From: Bog-756 sp963837805
GTDB lineage: Bacteria; Actinomycetota; Acidimicrobiia; Acidimicrobiales; RAAP-2
Direction of reading: 5' to 3'
Assembly (NCBI GenBank): GCA_963837805.1
Contig: CAWIOU010000035.1
Location: 186,001 to 250,000, forward strand
DNA length: 64,000 bases
In this document: in pieces, positions 16,878 to 25,836 of the stretch
Numbering within the stretch: position 1 is the first letter of the stretch
Layout of the letters: every line of letters starts with the position of its first letter
Notes under the pieces: model-generated
Told to the model about the DNA's origin: nothing
The model's database searches: none
Seen by the model: the letters and a program-made list of their open reading frames with translations, nothing else
Made by a program: the position numbers and the translations under genes

Positions 16878-18074
16878 TCAGCCGACCTGCACCGGAACAC
16901 TGGCGTAGCCGGCCACATTGGCCATCTGGACCCGCCGCGCCCCGGCCTCGTCGACGGTGAAGTCGGGCCACCGGCGGATCATCTCCTCCAACGCCAGCCG
17001 GCTCTCCATCCGGGCCAGCGCCGCCCCCAGGCAGGTGTGGATCCCGAACCCGAACCCGAGGGCATGGCCGGAGACCCGGGTGATGTCGAACCGGTCCGGA
17101 TCGGGATACTCCCGCTCGTCGCGGGTGGCCGCTCCGGTCAGCAGCAGGACCGGGTGGCCGGCCGGGATCGTCGTCCCGTGCCACACCGAGTCCTGCACCG
17201 AGTAGCGGCCCTGGTACTGCGAGGGCGGCCAGTAGCGGAGGATCTCCTCGACCGCCCCGGGGACGAGGAGAGGGTCGTCGGCCATGGCCCGCCACTGGTC
17301 GCGGTGGCGGGCCAGGAGCACGAACGCGTTCCCCACCAGCTTGGTCACCGTCTCGGCACCGGCCCCGCCGAGCAGTGCGGCGAACCCGGCGATCTCGTCG
17401 TCGGAGAGCGCGGTGATGGTCCCGTCCTCGCGTTCCAACGTGGCCTGGGTGAGCCGGGTCAACATGTCGTCGCCCGGTTCGAGACGCTTGCCGGAGGCCA
17501 GGTGCTGGAAGTAGACGACGGCCTCCAGCATGGCCTCCTGCCCGGCCTGGCTGGGGCCGCTCTCCCCCGGTTCGCGCTCCAAGGTGAGGTCGATCCAATG
17601 ACGGATCTTCTGGCGGTCGGCCGGGGGCACCCCCAGCATCCGGGAGATGATCTCGACCGGGAAGGGGGCGGCGAAGTCCTCGACGGCATCGAACGAACCG
17701 CGCCCGTCCAGCCGATCGGCGTAGCCGCGGATGACCTCGGCCACCATCGGTTCGAGACCCTGGATCGACCGGGGGTGGAACACCTTGCTGACCAGGCTCC
17801 GGAGGCGGTGGTGATCGGGCGGGTCCTGCATGATCATCATCCCGAGGCCGGCCACCATGCCGCCGTCGAGCGAGAGGGTGTAGAGGTCGATCCCGTGGCT
17901 GCTCGAGAAGGTCCGCCAGTCGTGGCTGGCCGCCAGCACGTCGGCGTGCCGGGTCAGGGCCCAGAATCCGTAGTGCTCGTTGAAGTGCACGGGTGCCTCG
18001 TCGCGGAGGACCCGGTACAGCTCGTAGGGGTCGTCGAAGAAGACGTCCGAGAAGGGGTCGAAGACGGCGGTCAC
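16878..18074 (-). CDS. Cytochrome P450
   Basis: 398-residue soluble bacterial P450. I-helix oxygen-binding motif GGAGAETVTK, ExxR as EEILR, and heme loop FGFGIHTCLGAALAR with the Cys ligand near residue 347 are all intact, as is the HxxxR-type DPPDHHRLRSLVSKVFHPR. It resembles actinobacterial CYP families acting on steroids, terpenes or fatty acids; substrate not deducible. GTG 18074 overlaps the DoxX stop (GTGA), so the two are co-translated. No ferredoxin gene adjoins. Confidence 0.92.
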   Translation of the reverse strand: MTAVFDPFSDVFFDDPYELYRVLRDEAPVHFNEHYGFWALTRHADVLAASHDWRTFSSSHGIDLYTLSLDGGMVAGLGMMIMQDPPDHHRLRSLVSKVFHPRSIQGLEPMVAEVIRGYADRLDGRGSFDAVEDFAAPFPVEIISRMLGVPPADRQKIRHWIDLTLEREPGESGPSQAGQEAMLEAVVYFQHLASGKRLEPGDDMLTRLTQATLEREDGTITALSDDEIAGFAALLGGAGAETVTKLVGNAFVLLARHRDQWRAMADDPLLVPGAVEEILRYWPPSQYQGRYSVQDSVWHGTTIPAGHPVLLLTGAATRDEREYPDPDRFDITRVSGHALGFGFGIHTCLGAALARMESRLALEEMIRRWPDFTVDEAGARRVQMANVAGYASVPVQVG

Positions 18075-18586
18075 GAAGTCGGTCCCGGTCGCCAGAACGT
18101 GGCCAGGAGGAGGCCGCCCCCGCCCAGCCCTCCGATGATGGCGATCCACAGGCCGGTCCACCCCCACAACGAGGTCAATCCGGCGGCGTTGTCGATGCTC
18201 CATTCCCCCGGTCCCACCGTGGCCAGGAGGAACCCGGACATGGTCAGCACCATCACGTACTCCCAGCCCTCGCCGGGTCGGAAGATGAAGAAGCCGTTCT
18301 TGAGGTGGTTGGTCACCCAGGCCACGACCATGACCCCGACGACGCCGGCCCCGCCGAACGGGGTGAGAAGCCCGAGCACGAGGAGGGCGCCGGCCCCGAT
18401 CTCGGTGATGCTCGCCGTCCAGGCGTGAAACCATCCCGGCTTCATGCCGAGGCTCTCGAACCAGCGGCCGGTACCGGCGATCTTGCCGCCGCCGATGATG
18501 TGATTGACCCCGTGGGCGATGAACACGGCCCCGATGGCCACCCGGAACACGAGTAGCGCGAGGTCGAGGGCATGGACGTTGGCCAT
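18071..18586 (-). CDS. DoxX family membrane protein
   Basis: 171 residues with four predicted membrane helices. The family segment LLVFRVAIGAVFIAHGVNHI at the N terminus and a GMKPG-containing loop match DoxX/SURF4-type proteins; later segments are LLVLGLLTPFGGAGVVGVM, MVLTMSGFLLATV and WIAIIGGLGGGGLLLATF. Members associate with thiosulfate/quinone metabolism or membrane redox stress. It is translationally coupled to the P450, unlike the other DoxX gene at 33.2 kb, which pairs with an HxlR regulator. Confidence 0.82.
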   Translation of the reverse strand: MANVHALDLALLVFRVAIGAVFIAHGVNHIIGGGKIAGTGRWFESLGMKPGWFHAWTASITEIGAGALLVLGLLTPFGGAGVVGVMVVAWVTNHLKNGFFIFRPGEGWEYVMVLTMSGFLLATVGPGEWSIDNAAGLTSLWGWTGLWIAIIGGLGGGGLLLATFWRPGPTS

Positions 18587-18725
18587 TTCAGAGGGCTCCA
18601 GTTCTCGGTGGGACGGTCATGCGGCCACTAGATCATCACACGATGGCTGCAGAGACCACACTGATTTCGGCATTCGGCATTCGCCCCGGGGCACCAGCAG
18701 GCCACCCGGGCCACCCGGGCCGGAT

Positions 18726-19718
18726 TCAGTCCTCGACTTCATCGACCAGGCCCCAGGCCAGCGCGGTCCGGGCGTCGACCGACTGGAGACCGACGGCCAG
18801 CAGCATGGTGGCGTGGCGCCCGATGCGCCTGGGCAGGCTGACCGTCCCCCCGGCGCCGGGGACGAGGCCCAGTCGCACCTCGGGGAGGGCGATCCGGGTG
18901 TCGCCCCGGGCCACCACCCGATGGGCGAACGCCGCCAGCTCGATACCCGAGCCCACCGTCGAGCCGTGGATGTGGACCGTGGTCCGGTCGGCCACCTCGG
19001 CCAGGGCCCGACCGGCGTTGCGTTGGAGGCGCACCAGGTGGGCGGTCACCGGATCGGGACGTGAGCCGAATTCGTCCAGATCACCGCCGCTGCAGAAGGA
19101 CTCGCCGTTACCTCTCAGGATCACCGTCGTCACCGACGGGTCGGCAGCGGCCACCTCCAGGGCGGCCACCAGGTGGTCGCGCATGGCGGCGTCGAAGGCG
19201 TTGAGCACGTGCGGGCGATCGAGCGTGATCGAGAGCACCTGGTCCTGTCGGGAGACACGGACCGGGATGCCGGCCGGCTCCGGCCGCGCCCGGGCCGGAT
19301 GCCCGGCGCGCCAGCGGGCGAACTCCGGCCCACCCTGGAGGAGCCCGTAGGCCGCCGATTCGGCCACCAGGCCTTCGGGAACCGAACGATGGGGGCCGGT
19401 CCGGAGCAGGACGGCCAAGGTGGTGGAGGCCAGGGGGCTGTCGGCTACCGTGGCCAGCACCGCCCCTAGCAGGGCGTCGTCCCGTCCCACCACCACGTCG
19501 GCCCAGTCGGGGCGTCGGACCGCCGGGTCGCTGACCACGGCCACCACCACGGCGGCCAGGGTCTGGAGGCGCTCCATCGACCGCCCGGGGAGCGGATCGG
19601 GCAGGTCGTCGCCCTCGACCACCAGGGCCGACGGGCCGGAGTCGATGACCAGCCCGTACACCCCACCGGTCTCCAGCAGCTCGGCAAAAGTGGGGCCGGA
19701 AAGCCGCAGGGGGTCCAT
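18726..19718 (-). CDS. Enoyl-CoA hydratase/isomerase family protein with N-terminal extension
   Basis: 330 residues. Crotonase core from about residue 150: VLSITLDRPHVLNAFDAAM, ESFCSGGDLDEFG (oxyanion hole), VGSGIELAAFA and ALPEVRLGLVPGAGGT, with both catalytic-type Glu positions kept. The first 150 residues are an unfamiliar domain, and the protein stops directly after GLVDEVED, without the C-terminal helices of crotonases. Start ATG 19718. Divergent from a CoA-transferase that is also atypical, 77 bases away. Probable role in acyl-CoA degradation; reaction uncertain. Confidence 0.82.
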   Translation of the reverse strand: MDPLRLSGPTFAELLETGGVYGLVIDSGPSALVVEGDDLPDPLPGRSMERLQTLAAVVVAVVSDPAVRRPDWADVVVGRDDALLGAVLATVADSPLASTTLAVLLRTGPHRSVPEGLVAESAAYGLLQGGPEFARWRAGHPARARPEPAGIPVRVSRQDQVLSITLDRPHVLNAFDAAMRDHLVAALEVAAADPSVTTVILRGNGESFCSGGDLDEFGSRPDPVTAHLVRLQRNAGRALAEVADRTTVHIHGSTVGSGIELAAFAHRVVARGDTRIALPEVRLGLVPGAGGTVSLPRRIGRHATMLLAVGLQSVDARTALAWGLVDEVED

Positions 19719-19795
19719 TTCGACGATGGTACCGAGCCGATGGTGGGGACCCCCTCCTCGGGCATACTGGGGCCGACGACCAAAGGAAACCACGG

Positions 19796-21154
19796 GTGGC
19801 TGACGGATTCGACGCTTCGACCGACGGGTCGAGGGCATGGGCCGGGTCGGGGATGATGTACCTGACCGGACGACCCGAGGGGCCGGCGCTGGGTGGACCG
19901 GAGGCCCTCGTCCGCCACGGCCGGCATCTGGCCGCCGACATCGCCCGGCGTTCGGGACGGCTGGGCCGGCCGGTGCGGGTGGATCCCCTCGCCCTGATGG
20001 TCGAGCGGGCCGCCATCGCCGGCCACCACCGGCGCGGCCAGATCAGCTGCGGCGGGTCCTCCCGCCTCCTGCGGTCGGCCGACGGCTGGATCGCCGCCAC
20101 GATGGCCCGCCCGACCGACTGGGAGCTGGTTCCGGCGCTCCTCGAGCGGGCCGCCGCGGTACCCGACGGCGCCTGGTCCATGCTCGAAGCCGGCGTGGGC
20201 GGGCTCGAGGGCGCCGAGCTCCGGGCCCGGGCCGAGATTCTCGGCCTCCCCCTGGCCGTCCTGGGGGAGCGCCGGCCGCCGGCCGCGGGTACGGCGAGGA
20301 CCACGGGTGTCCCCGGCACCGCCCCCGGGATCAGCTTGAGGCGCATCCGGCCGGCCCCGCCGCTGTCGTCCCTGGCCGGACTGGTGGTGGCCGATCTGTC
20401 CGCCCTGTGGGCCGGGCCGCTGGTGGGCAGGTTGCTGGCCCGGGCCGGAGCCCGGGTCATCAAGATCGAGTCGATCTCCCGCGTCGACGGTGCCCGGGGA
20501 GGCGATCCGGGGTTCTACGCGGCCATGAACGCGGACAAGGAGTCGGTGGCCCTCGACTTCGCAGATGCCGACCACAGGCGGCGGCTGGGCGGCATCGTCT
20601 CCCGGGCCGACGTGGTGATCTCCGCCTCGAGGCCCCGGGCCCTCGACCAGCTCGGCCTCGACGTGGAGGCCCTGGTCCGCGGAGGCCGACCCCGGGTGTG
20701 GCTGATGATCTCCGGGTACGGGAGTGAGGGGTCGGGGTCGGGCCGGGTGGCGTTCGGCGACGACGCCGCGGTGGCCGGCGGCCTGGTGGGCTGGGATGGG
20801 TCCACGCCCTGTTTCTGTGGCGATGCCGTCGCCGACCCGCTGACCGGCCTGGCCGCCACGGCCGCCGTGCTGGCCGCCCTCGAGAGCGACGCAGCCTGGG
20901 TCGTCGAGGCGTCCATGGCCGACATCGCCGCCGGGATGACCGGTCCGGACCTTCCCGTCGAGGGGCTGCACGCCGCCCCCCCGGGGCCGGTCACCCTCCC
21001 TCCGGCCTCCTCGGTCTCCGCCCTCGGTCAGGACACGGCCCGGGTGTTGGCCGAGTTCGGAATGACCGACGCCCGGGGCTCGGCGACCCCCGGACCGGGA
21101 GCCCCGGGTTCACGGAGGGCCGCATCCTTCGGTACTCTTCGTACAGGAGATTGA
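19796..21154 (+). CDS. CaiB/BaiF-type CoA-transferase, atypical architecture
   Basis: 452 residues. The recognisable class III core begins about residue 198: GLVVADLSALWAGPLVGRLL, GARVIKIES, and ADPLTGLAATAAVLAAL, the segment containing the catalytic Asp in this family. The first 190 residues (DPLALMVERAAIAGHHRRGQ, ISCGGSSRLLR) look like an extra domain, and the usual C-terminal half of CaiB is shortened. GTG 19796 follows AAAGGA. First of three rightward genes with the amidohydrolase and a standard CaiB protein. Confidence 0.75.
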   Translation: MADGFDASTDGSRAWAGSGMMYLTGRPEGPALGGPEALVRHGRHLAADIARRSGRLGRPVRVDPLALMVERAAIAGHHRRGQISCGGSSRLLRSADGWIAATMARPTDWELVPALLERAAAVPDGAWSMLEAGVGGLEGAELRARAEILGLPLAVLGERRPPAAGTARTTGVPGTAPGISLRRIRPAPPLSSLAGLVVADLSALWAGPLVGRLLARAGARVIKIESISRVDGARGGDPGFYAAMNADKESVALDFADADHRRRLGGIVSRADVVISASRPRALDQLGLDVEALVRGGRPRVWLMISGYGSEGSGSGRVAFGDDAAVAGGLVGWDGSTPCFCGDAVADPLTGLAATAAVLAALESDAAWVVEASMADIAAGMTGPDLPVEGLHAAPPGPVTLPPASSVSALGQDTARVLAEFGMTDARGSATPGPGAPGSRRAASFGTLRTGD

Positions 21155-21170
21155 AAAGGGGGATTTCACC

Positions 21171-22451
21171 ATGGATATATCCGAGATGGTCATGGTCAGC
21201 GTGGACGACCATGTCGTCGAGCCGCCGAACCTCTTCTCCGGCCGTCTGCCAGCCAAGTATGTGGACCTGGCCCCCAAGTTCATCACCAACGACGACGGGA
21301 CCAACGCCTGGCTGTACGAGGGCCAGGTACTGCCCAATGTGGCCCTGAACGCCGTGGCCGGTCGCCCCCGCGAGGAGTACGGACTCGAGCCGACCTCGTT
21401 CGACCAACTGCGACCCGGCTGCTACGACATCGACGAGCGGGTGAAGGACATGGACGCCAACGGCGTCCTGGGCTCCCTCTGCTTCCCGTCCTTCCCCCAG
21501 TTCTGTGGCCAGCTCTTCGCCCGGACCGAGGACAAGGATGTCGCCCTGGCCATGATCCGGGCCTACAACGACTGGCACATCGACGAGTGGTGCGGCACCC
21601 ACAAGGGGCGCTTCATCCCCTGTCCCCTCCCGGCCATCTGGGATCCCGAGGTGCTGGCCGGCGAGGTCCGGCGGACCGCGGCCAAGGGGGCCCACGCCGT
21701 CACCTTCTCGGAGAACCCGTCCAAGCTCGGTTGGCCCAGCATCCACTCGGACTACTGGGATCCGTTCTGGAAGGCGTGCAGCGACGAGTCCGTCGTGGTG
21801 TGCATGCACATCGGTTCGTCCTCGGACATCGTGATCACCTCGCCCGATGCTCCGATCGACTGCCTGATCACCCTGACCCCGATGAACATCGTGCAGGCCG
21901 CGGCCGACCTGGTGTGGTCGCCGGTGCTCCGCAAATTCCCCGACCTCAAGGTGGCGCTGTCGGAGGGCGGCATCGGCTGGATCCCGTACTTCCTCGAGCG
22001 CGTCGATTACAACTACGACCGCCACCATGCCTGGACGGGGCAGGACTTCGGCGACCAGCTCCCGAGCCAGGTGTTCAACCAACACGTGCTCACCTGCTTC
22101 ATCGACGACCACTTCGGTGTGATCAGTCGCGACTACCTCGACATGGACAACGTGATGTGGGAGTGCGACTACCCCCACTCCGACTCGACCTGGCCGACCG
22201 CGCCCGAGACGCTGACCAAGAGCCTGGACGGGGTCTCCGACCACGACATCGATCGCATCACCCATCTGAACGCCATGCGCCACTTTCACTACGACCCCTT
22301 CACCGAGCTCGGGGGGAAGGCGAATTGCACGGTCGGCGCGCTGCGCAAGCAGGCGGTGGGACATGACGTGTCCATCCATTCGCAGTTGCGGGACAGCATC
22401 GCCAAGAGTGGAACCAGGTCGGTCGACCTCCTCGGCATGGCCAAGAAGTAA
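21171..22451 (+). CDS. Amidohydrolase-2 family metal-dependent hydrolase
   Basis: 426-residue TIM-barrel hydrolase of the ACMSD-like branch. The N-terminal metal-type motif VSVDDHVVEPP, VCMHIGSSSD (His), SEGGIGWIPYFLERVDY and ECDYPHSDSTWP (metal Asp with His) are in family order. Such proteins hydrolyse or decarboxylate cyclic intermediates, and many lie in steroid or aromatic degradation clusters beside CaiB genes, as here. Starts 16 bases after the previous stop with AAAAGGGGG as ribosome site. Substrate unknown. Confidence 0.85.
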   Translation: MDISEMVMVSVDDHVVEPPNLFSGRLPAKYVDLAPKFITNDDGTNAWLYEGQVLPNVALNAVAGRPREEYGLEPTSFDQLRPGCYDIDERVKDMDANGVLGSLCFPSFPQFCGQLFARTEDKDVALAMIRAYNDWHIDEWCGTHKGRFIPCPLPAIWDPEVLAGEVRRTAAKGAHAVTFSENPSKLGWPSIHSDYWDPFWKACSDESVVVCMHIGSSSDIVITSPDAPIDCLITLTPMNIVQAAADLVWSPVLRKFPDLKVALSEGGIGWIPYFLERVDYNYDRHHAWTGQDFGDQLPSQVFNQHVLTCFIDDHFGVISRDYLDMDNVMWECDYPHSDSTWPTAPETLTKSLDGVSDHDIDRITHLNAMRHFHYDPFTELGGKANCTVGALRKQAVGHDVSIHSQLRDSIAKSGTRSVDLLGMAKK

Positions 22452-22535
22452 CGGGGGCCCGCCGCTCCACCTCGGTTCTCCGCTCCGCCCCGCCGCCCCT
22501 GGCATCCACCCGTCACTCATCAAGAAAGACTTCCC

Positions 22536-23753
22536 ATGGCCGATGCACTCGCTGGTTTCCGCGTTCTCGAAGTTGCCGCCTGGACGTTCGTCCCGGCCGC
22601 CGGTGCCGTCCTGGCCGACTGGGGGGCCGACGTCATCAAGGTCGAGCACCCGCAGATGGGCGACCCGCAGCGGGGACTGGTGTCGATGGGGCTCATCCCC
22701 GGTGGCGAAGGGGCGGTCAATTACATCATCGAGCAGCCCAATCGGGGCAAGCGGAGCATCGGCATCGACATCAGCACCGACGATGGGCGTGACCTCCTCT
22801 ACAAGCTGGCCGAGTCGTCCGACGTCTTCCTCACCAGCTTCCTCCCGGCGGTGCGGCAGCGGCTGAAGATCGACGTCGAGCACATCCGGGCGGTCAACCC
22901 GGGCATCGTCTACGCCCACGGCTCGGGCCAGGGTCCGCTCGGCCCCGACCGTGAGAAGGGCGGGTACGACGGCTGTTCCTACTGGGGTCGCGGTGGGGTG
23001 GCCAACGCCCTCACGCCGGCCGACAGCGACTATCCCATCGGCGGGAGACCGGCCTTCGGCGACCTGGCCGGGGGCATGTCCATCGCCGGCGGGATCGCCG
23101 CCGGCCTCCTGCAGCGGGCCACCACCGGGGTGGCCCCGGTCATCGACGTCTCGCTGCTCGGCCTGGCCATGTGGATGCTCTCCCCCGACATCGTGGCCTC
23201 CGGGCTGTACGGCGGGGACCCGATGCCCAAATTCGACCGCAGCACGTCCCCGAACCCACTGGTCGGCAACTACCGGACCAGCGACGGCCGGTTCATCACG
23301 CTGATGATGCTCCAGTCCGACCGGTTCTGGCCCGACTTCTGCAACCACATCGGACGTCCCGACCTGATCGAGGATCCGCGCTTCGCCGACGGAGCAGCCC
23401 GCTACACCAACAGCAAGGAGTGCGTCGCCATCATCGACGAGGTCTTCGCCTCGAAGACGTACACGGAATGGAAGGAGGCGCTGGCCACGCTGTCAGGGGT
23501 CTGGTCCCCGGGCCAGATGCCGAGCGAGCTGGTCGACGACCCCATGGTCGGCGCCAACGGCTACCTGTCCACGGTGGAGCGGGCCGACGGGAACAACTTC
23601 GACCTGGTGGTCAACCCGGTCCAGATGGACGAGACCCCCGACCAGCTGACCTCGGCTCCCGAGCACGGCCAGCACACCGAGGAGATCCTCCTCGAGCTCG
23701 GGCTCGACTGGGACCAGATCATCGCCCACAAGGAGTCCGGCGCCATTCTCTGA
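22536..23753 (+). CDS. CaiB/BaiF family CoA-transferase
   Basis: 405 residues of regular class III CoA-transferase form. ALAGFRVLEVAAWTFVPAAG, LADWGADVIKVEHPQ, NRGKRSIGIDIS and FGDLAGGMSIAGGIAAGLL (with the nucleophilic Asp) are clear, and the large middle and C-terminal parts are present, unlike the CaiB-like protein upstream. Moves CoA between carboxylic acids; likely activates an acid in the local catabolic pathway. Transcribed with the amidohydrolase. Confidence 0.88.
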   Translation: MADALAGFRVLEVAAWTFVPAAGAVLADWGADVIKVEHPQMGDPQRGLVSMGLIPGGEGAVNYIIEQPNRGKRSIGIDISTDDGRDLLYKLAESSDVFLTSFLPAVRQRLKIDVEHIRAVNPGIVYAHGSGQGPLGPDREKGGYDGCSYWGRGGVANALTPADSDYPIGGRPAFGDLAGGMSIAGGIAAGLLQRATTGVAPVIDVSLLGLAMWMLSPDIVASGLYGGDPMPKFDRSTSPNPLVGNYRTSDGRFITLMMLQSDRFWPDFCNHIGRPDLIEDPRFADGAARYTNSKECVAIIDEVFASKTYTEWKEALATLSGVWSPGQMPSELVDDPMVGANGYLSTVERADGNNFDLVVNPVQMDETPDQLTSAPEHGQHTEEILLELGLDWDQIIAHKESGAIL

Positions 23754-23756
23754 CGC

Positions 23757-23772
23757 GCCCCGATCAGGGGGC
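23757..23772. terminator. Short hairpin between convergent CoA-transferase and SDR genes
   Basis: GCCCC (23757-23761) pairs with GGGGC (23768-23772) around a GATCA-containing loop, three bases after the CoA-transferase stop and 15 bases from the opposing SDR stop. Weak but well placed. Confidence 0.35.
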
Positions 23773-23786
23773 CCGGAGCGGCGACG

Positions 23787-24551
23787 CTACTTGGGGGGAA
23801 AGCGGAGGGCCCCGTCCAGGCGGATGTTCTCGCCGTTGAGGTAGGGGTTCACCACGATGCTCTCGACGAGCATGGCGAACTCGTCGGGCTCACCCATCCG
23901 TCGCGGGAAGACGATGTTCTCCACCAGCTTGGCCTTCAGTTCCTCGGGCGCGCTCTGCATCAGCGGGGTGCCCATGGTGCCCGGGGCGATGGCACACACC
24001 CGGATGCCGACCGGCGCCAGATCCCGGGCCAAAGGAAGGCTCATCCCGAGGACCGCGGCCTTGGACGCGCCGTAGGCCACCTGACCGGTCTGTCCCTCGT
24101 AGCCGGCGATCGAGGCGGTGTTGACGACGACCCCACGTTGGCCGAACTCGTCGGGATCGACGGTGGCCATGCGGGCCGCGCTCAGCCTCGTCACGTTGAA
24201 GGTGCCCACCGTGTTGAGCTCGATGGTGGCCCGGAACTTCTCGATGTCGAGGGGCTGGTTGTCCCTCGACAGCGTGCGACCTCCCAGTCCACCCCCGGCG
24301 ACGTTGACGACGACGGCCAGCGGGGCCAGTTCGGACGCCGCTTCGATGGCCGCGCTGACGTCGGCGTCGCTGTTCACGTCCCCGCCGACCGCCGCGCCGG
24401 TACCGAGCTCCCCGGCCAGCGCCGTCCCGGCCTCGAGGGCCCGGTCGAAAATCACCACCCGGAGGCCGAGCGCGCTGAGCCGCCGGACCGTGGCGGCTCC
24501 GAGACCGCCCGCTCCACCGGTGACGATGGCTGATCGCTGGCTCCACTCCAT
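23787..24551 (-). CDS. Short-chain dehydrogenase/reductase
   Basis: 254-residue classical SDR. Cofactor motif TGGAGGLG, the NNAG-equivalent VVNVAGGGLGG, and the catalytic pair in YGASK with upstream Ser (VVNTASIAGYE) are present. The FPRRMGEPDEFAMLVESIV and YLNGENIRLDGALRF end resembles type-10 hydroxysteroid/3-hydroxyacyl-CoA dehydrogenases, so beta-oxidation-type oxidation of a 3-hydroxyacyl-CoA is likely. ATG preceded by AAGGAG. Divergent from the deazaflavin oxidoreductase operon. Confidence 0.9.
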   Translation of the reverse strand: MEWSQRSAIVTGGAGGLGAATVRRLSALGLRVVIFDRALEAGTALAGELGTGAAVGGDVNSDADVSAAIEAASELAPLAVVVNVAGGGLGGRTLSRDNQPLDIEKFRATIELNTVGTFNVTRLSAARMATVDPDEFGQRGVVVNTASIAGYEGQTGQVAYGASKAAVLGMSLPLARDLAPVGIRVCAIAPGTMGTPLMQSAPEELKAKLVENIVFPRRMGEPDEFAMLVESIVVNPYLNGENIRLDGALRFPPK

Positions 24552-24720
24552 GGGTGCTCCTTGGTCGAGGTGTCGTTGTCGAGGTTGTCGTTACCTGTCC
24601 CTGACGGGCTGAGGCTCCCCGGGAACGTAGCCGACCCCGATGCCGGCGAGGGGCGGATCAGGGCCCGGGGAGCATTCCGCGAGCGGTCGCCACCCGATCA
24701 CCGGAGGGGTCCGCCGGGGG

Positions 24721-24765
24721 TTGACAGGGCTAACGTTGTAAGCCACACTAGCTAACACAGTTAGC
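24721..24765 (+). promoter_or_regulatory. Promoter with twin operators ahead of the deazaflavin oxidoreductase-TetR operon
   Basis: TTGACA (24721-24726) is a perfect -35 hexamer; a CACACT hexamer 17 bases later can serve as -10. Two near-identical 15-bp palindromes overlap this promoter: GCTAACgttGTAAGC (24729-24743) and GCTAACacaGTTAGC (24751-24765), 22 bases centre to centre. The second has perfect 6-bp arms. Placement between and after the promoter hexamers fits repression by the TetR protein encoded second in the operon. Confidence 0.65.
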
Positions 24766-24800
24766 CCGCCCCACCCGGGCGGCGAGGAGAGGAGGCCGAC

Positions 24801-25262
24801 ATGGCCGAGGGTGTGCACTACCGGGAGCCGGGGACGCTGACCAGGAAGCTGATGAACCCGTTCGTGATCCTGGCCATGCGGGTCGGGATCAGCATCTGGG
24901 GAAGCCGGATCCTGGAGGTCCGGGGACGCAAGAGCGGGACACCGAGACGGACGCCGGTGAACCTCCTCGAGGTCGACGGGCGCCAGTACCTGGTGTCACC
25001 CCGGGGCGAAGGCCAGTGGGTCAGGAATGTCCGGGCCGACAACGGCCGCCTGGCCCTCATCCTCGGCCGCCGCCGGGACGAGCGGGTGGCCCACGAGCTG
25101 TCCGACGCCGAGAAGCCGCCGATCCTGCGGGCCTACCTCCGCAGGTGGAAGATGGAGGTGGGGGTGTTCTTCGACGGGGTGACGGCCGACTCGGACGACG
25201 AGGACGTCCGCCGGATCGCTCCCGACCATCCCGTCTTCCTGCTCTCGGAGGGGACCGACTGA
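24801..25262 (+). CDS. Deazaflavin-dependent oxidoreductase (Ddn/DUF385 family)
   Basis: 153-residue split-barrel protein of the nitroreductase family deazaflavin-dependent group. ILEVRGRKSGTPRRTPVNLL and YLVSPRGEGQWVRNVRADN are the family cofactor-binding segments; relatives use F420 to reduce quinones or activated ring compounds. An amphipathic N-terminal helix (KLMNPFVILAMRVGISIWG) may attach it to the membrane. Followed one base later by the tetR ATG, so the two are coupled and probably autoregulated through the twin operators upstream. Confidence 0.85.
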   Translation: MAEGVHYREPGTLTRKLMNPFVILAMRVGISIWGSRILEVRGRKSGTPRRTPVNLLEVDGRQYLVSPRGEGQWVRNVRADNGRLALILGRRRDERVAHELSDAEKPPILRAYLRRWKMEVGVFFDGVTADSDDEDVRRIAPDHPVFLLSEGTD

Positions 25263-25263
25263 G

Positions 25264-25836
25264 ATGTCCGCCCGGCCGACGCCGCAGGCCCGCTCACCGA
25301 GGGCGATCGAGTTGATCGCCGCCGCCCACCAGTTACTGGAGTCGGAGGGGTACGAAGCGCTGACCATGCGGCGGCTCGCCGACACGGTGGGCATTCGGGC
25401 GCCGTCCATCTACAAGCACCTCGACGGCAAGGACGCCCTCGAGGTCGGCCTGGTCGAAGCCGGCCTGTTCGAGACCGGGGAGGCACTGCACCGGGCCGTC
25501 GCCGACCCGGGTCCGGACGGGCCCATCGTGGCGCTACTGGCCGCCTACCGATCGGTGGGCGTGACCCATCCCAATCTCTATCGGCTGACCACCTCGTCGG
25601 TCTTCCCCCGCGGCGCGCTACTGGCCGGGCTCGAGGACTGGGCGGGCGAGCCCTTCTTCCTGGCCACCGGTGAGCCCTATCTGGCCCAGGCGCTGTGGGC
25701 CTTCGCCCACGGCACGATGATCCTCGAGCTCGACGGCCGGTTCGTGCCCGGATCCGATCTCGAGCGGACCTGGCAGGCCGGAGCCGGTGCCTTCGCCGCC
25801 CTGCGGGACCCGGATCATCCACCGGCCCAGGAGTGA
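25264..25836 (+). CDS. TetR family transcriptional regulator
   Basis: 190 residues. The N-terminal helix-turn-helix is ALTMRRLADTVGIRAPSIYKH, flanked by IELIAAAHQLLESEG, standard TetR. The C-terminal ligand domain is of the small WHG type (TTSSVFPRGALL, LWAFAHGTMILELDGRF). ATG lies one base after the stop of the oxidoreductase gene. It is the natural candidate to bind the GCTAAC palindromes ahead of the operon and perhaps also the divergent SDR promoter. Confidence 0.9.
   Translation: MSARPTPQARSPRAIELIAAAHQLLESEGYEALTMRRLADTVGIRAPSIYKHLDGKDALEVGLVEAGLFETGEALHRAVADPGPDGPIVALLAAYRSVGVTHPNLYRLTTSSVFPRGALLAGLEDWAGEPFFLATGEPYLAQALWAFAHGTMILELDGRFVPGSDLERTWQAGAGAFAALRDPDHPPAQE

Noticed and set aside
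20991..23348. A 785-codon open frame antisense to the amidohydrolase and CoA-transferase genes
   Set aside because: It mirrors well-identified genes on the other strand; such long shadow frames are normal at this GC content and its product has no recognisable domain.
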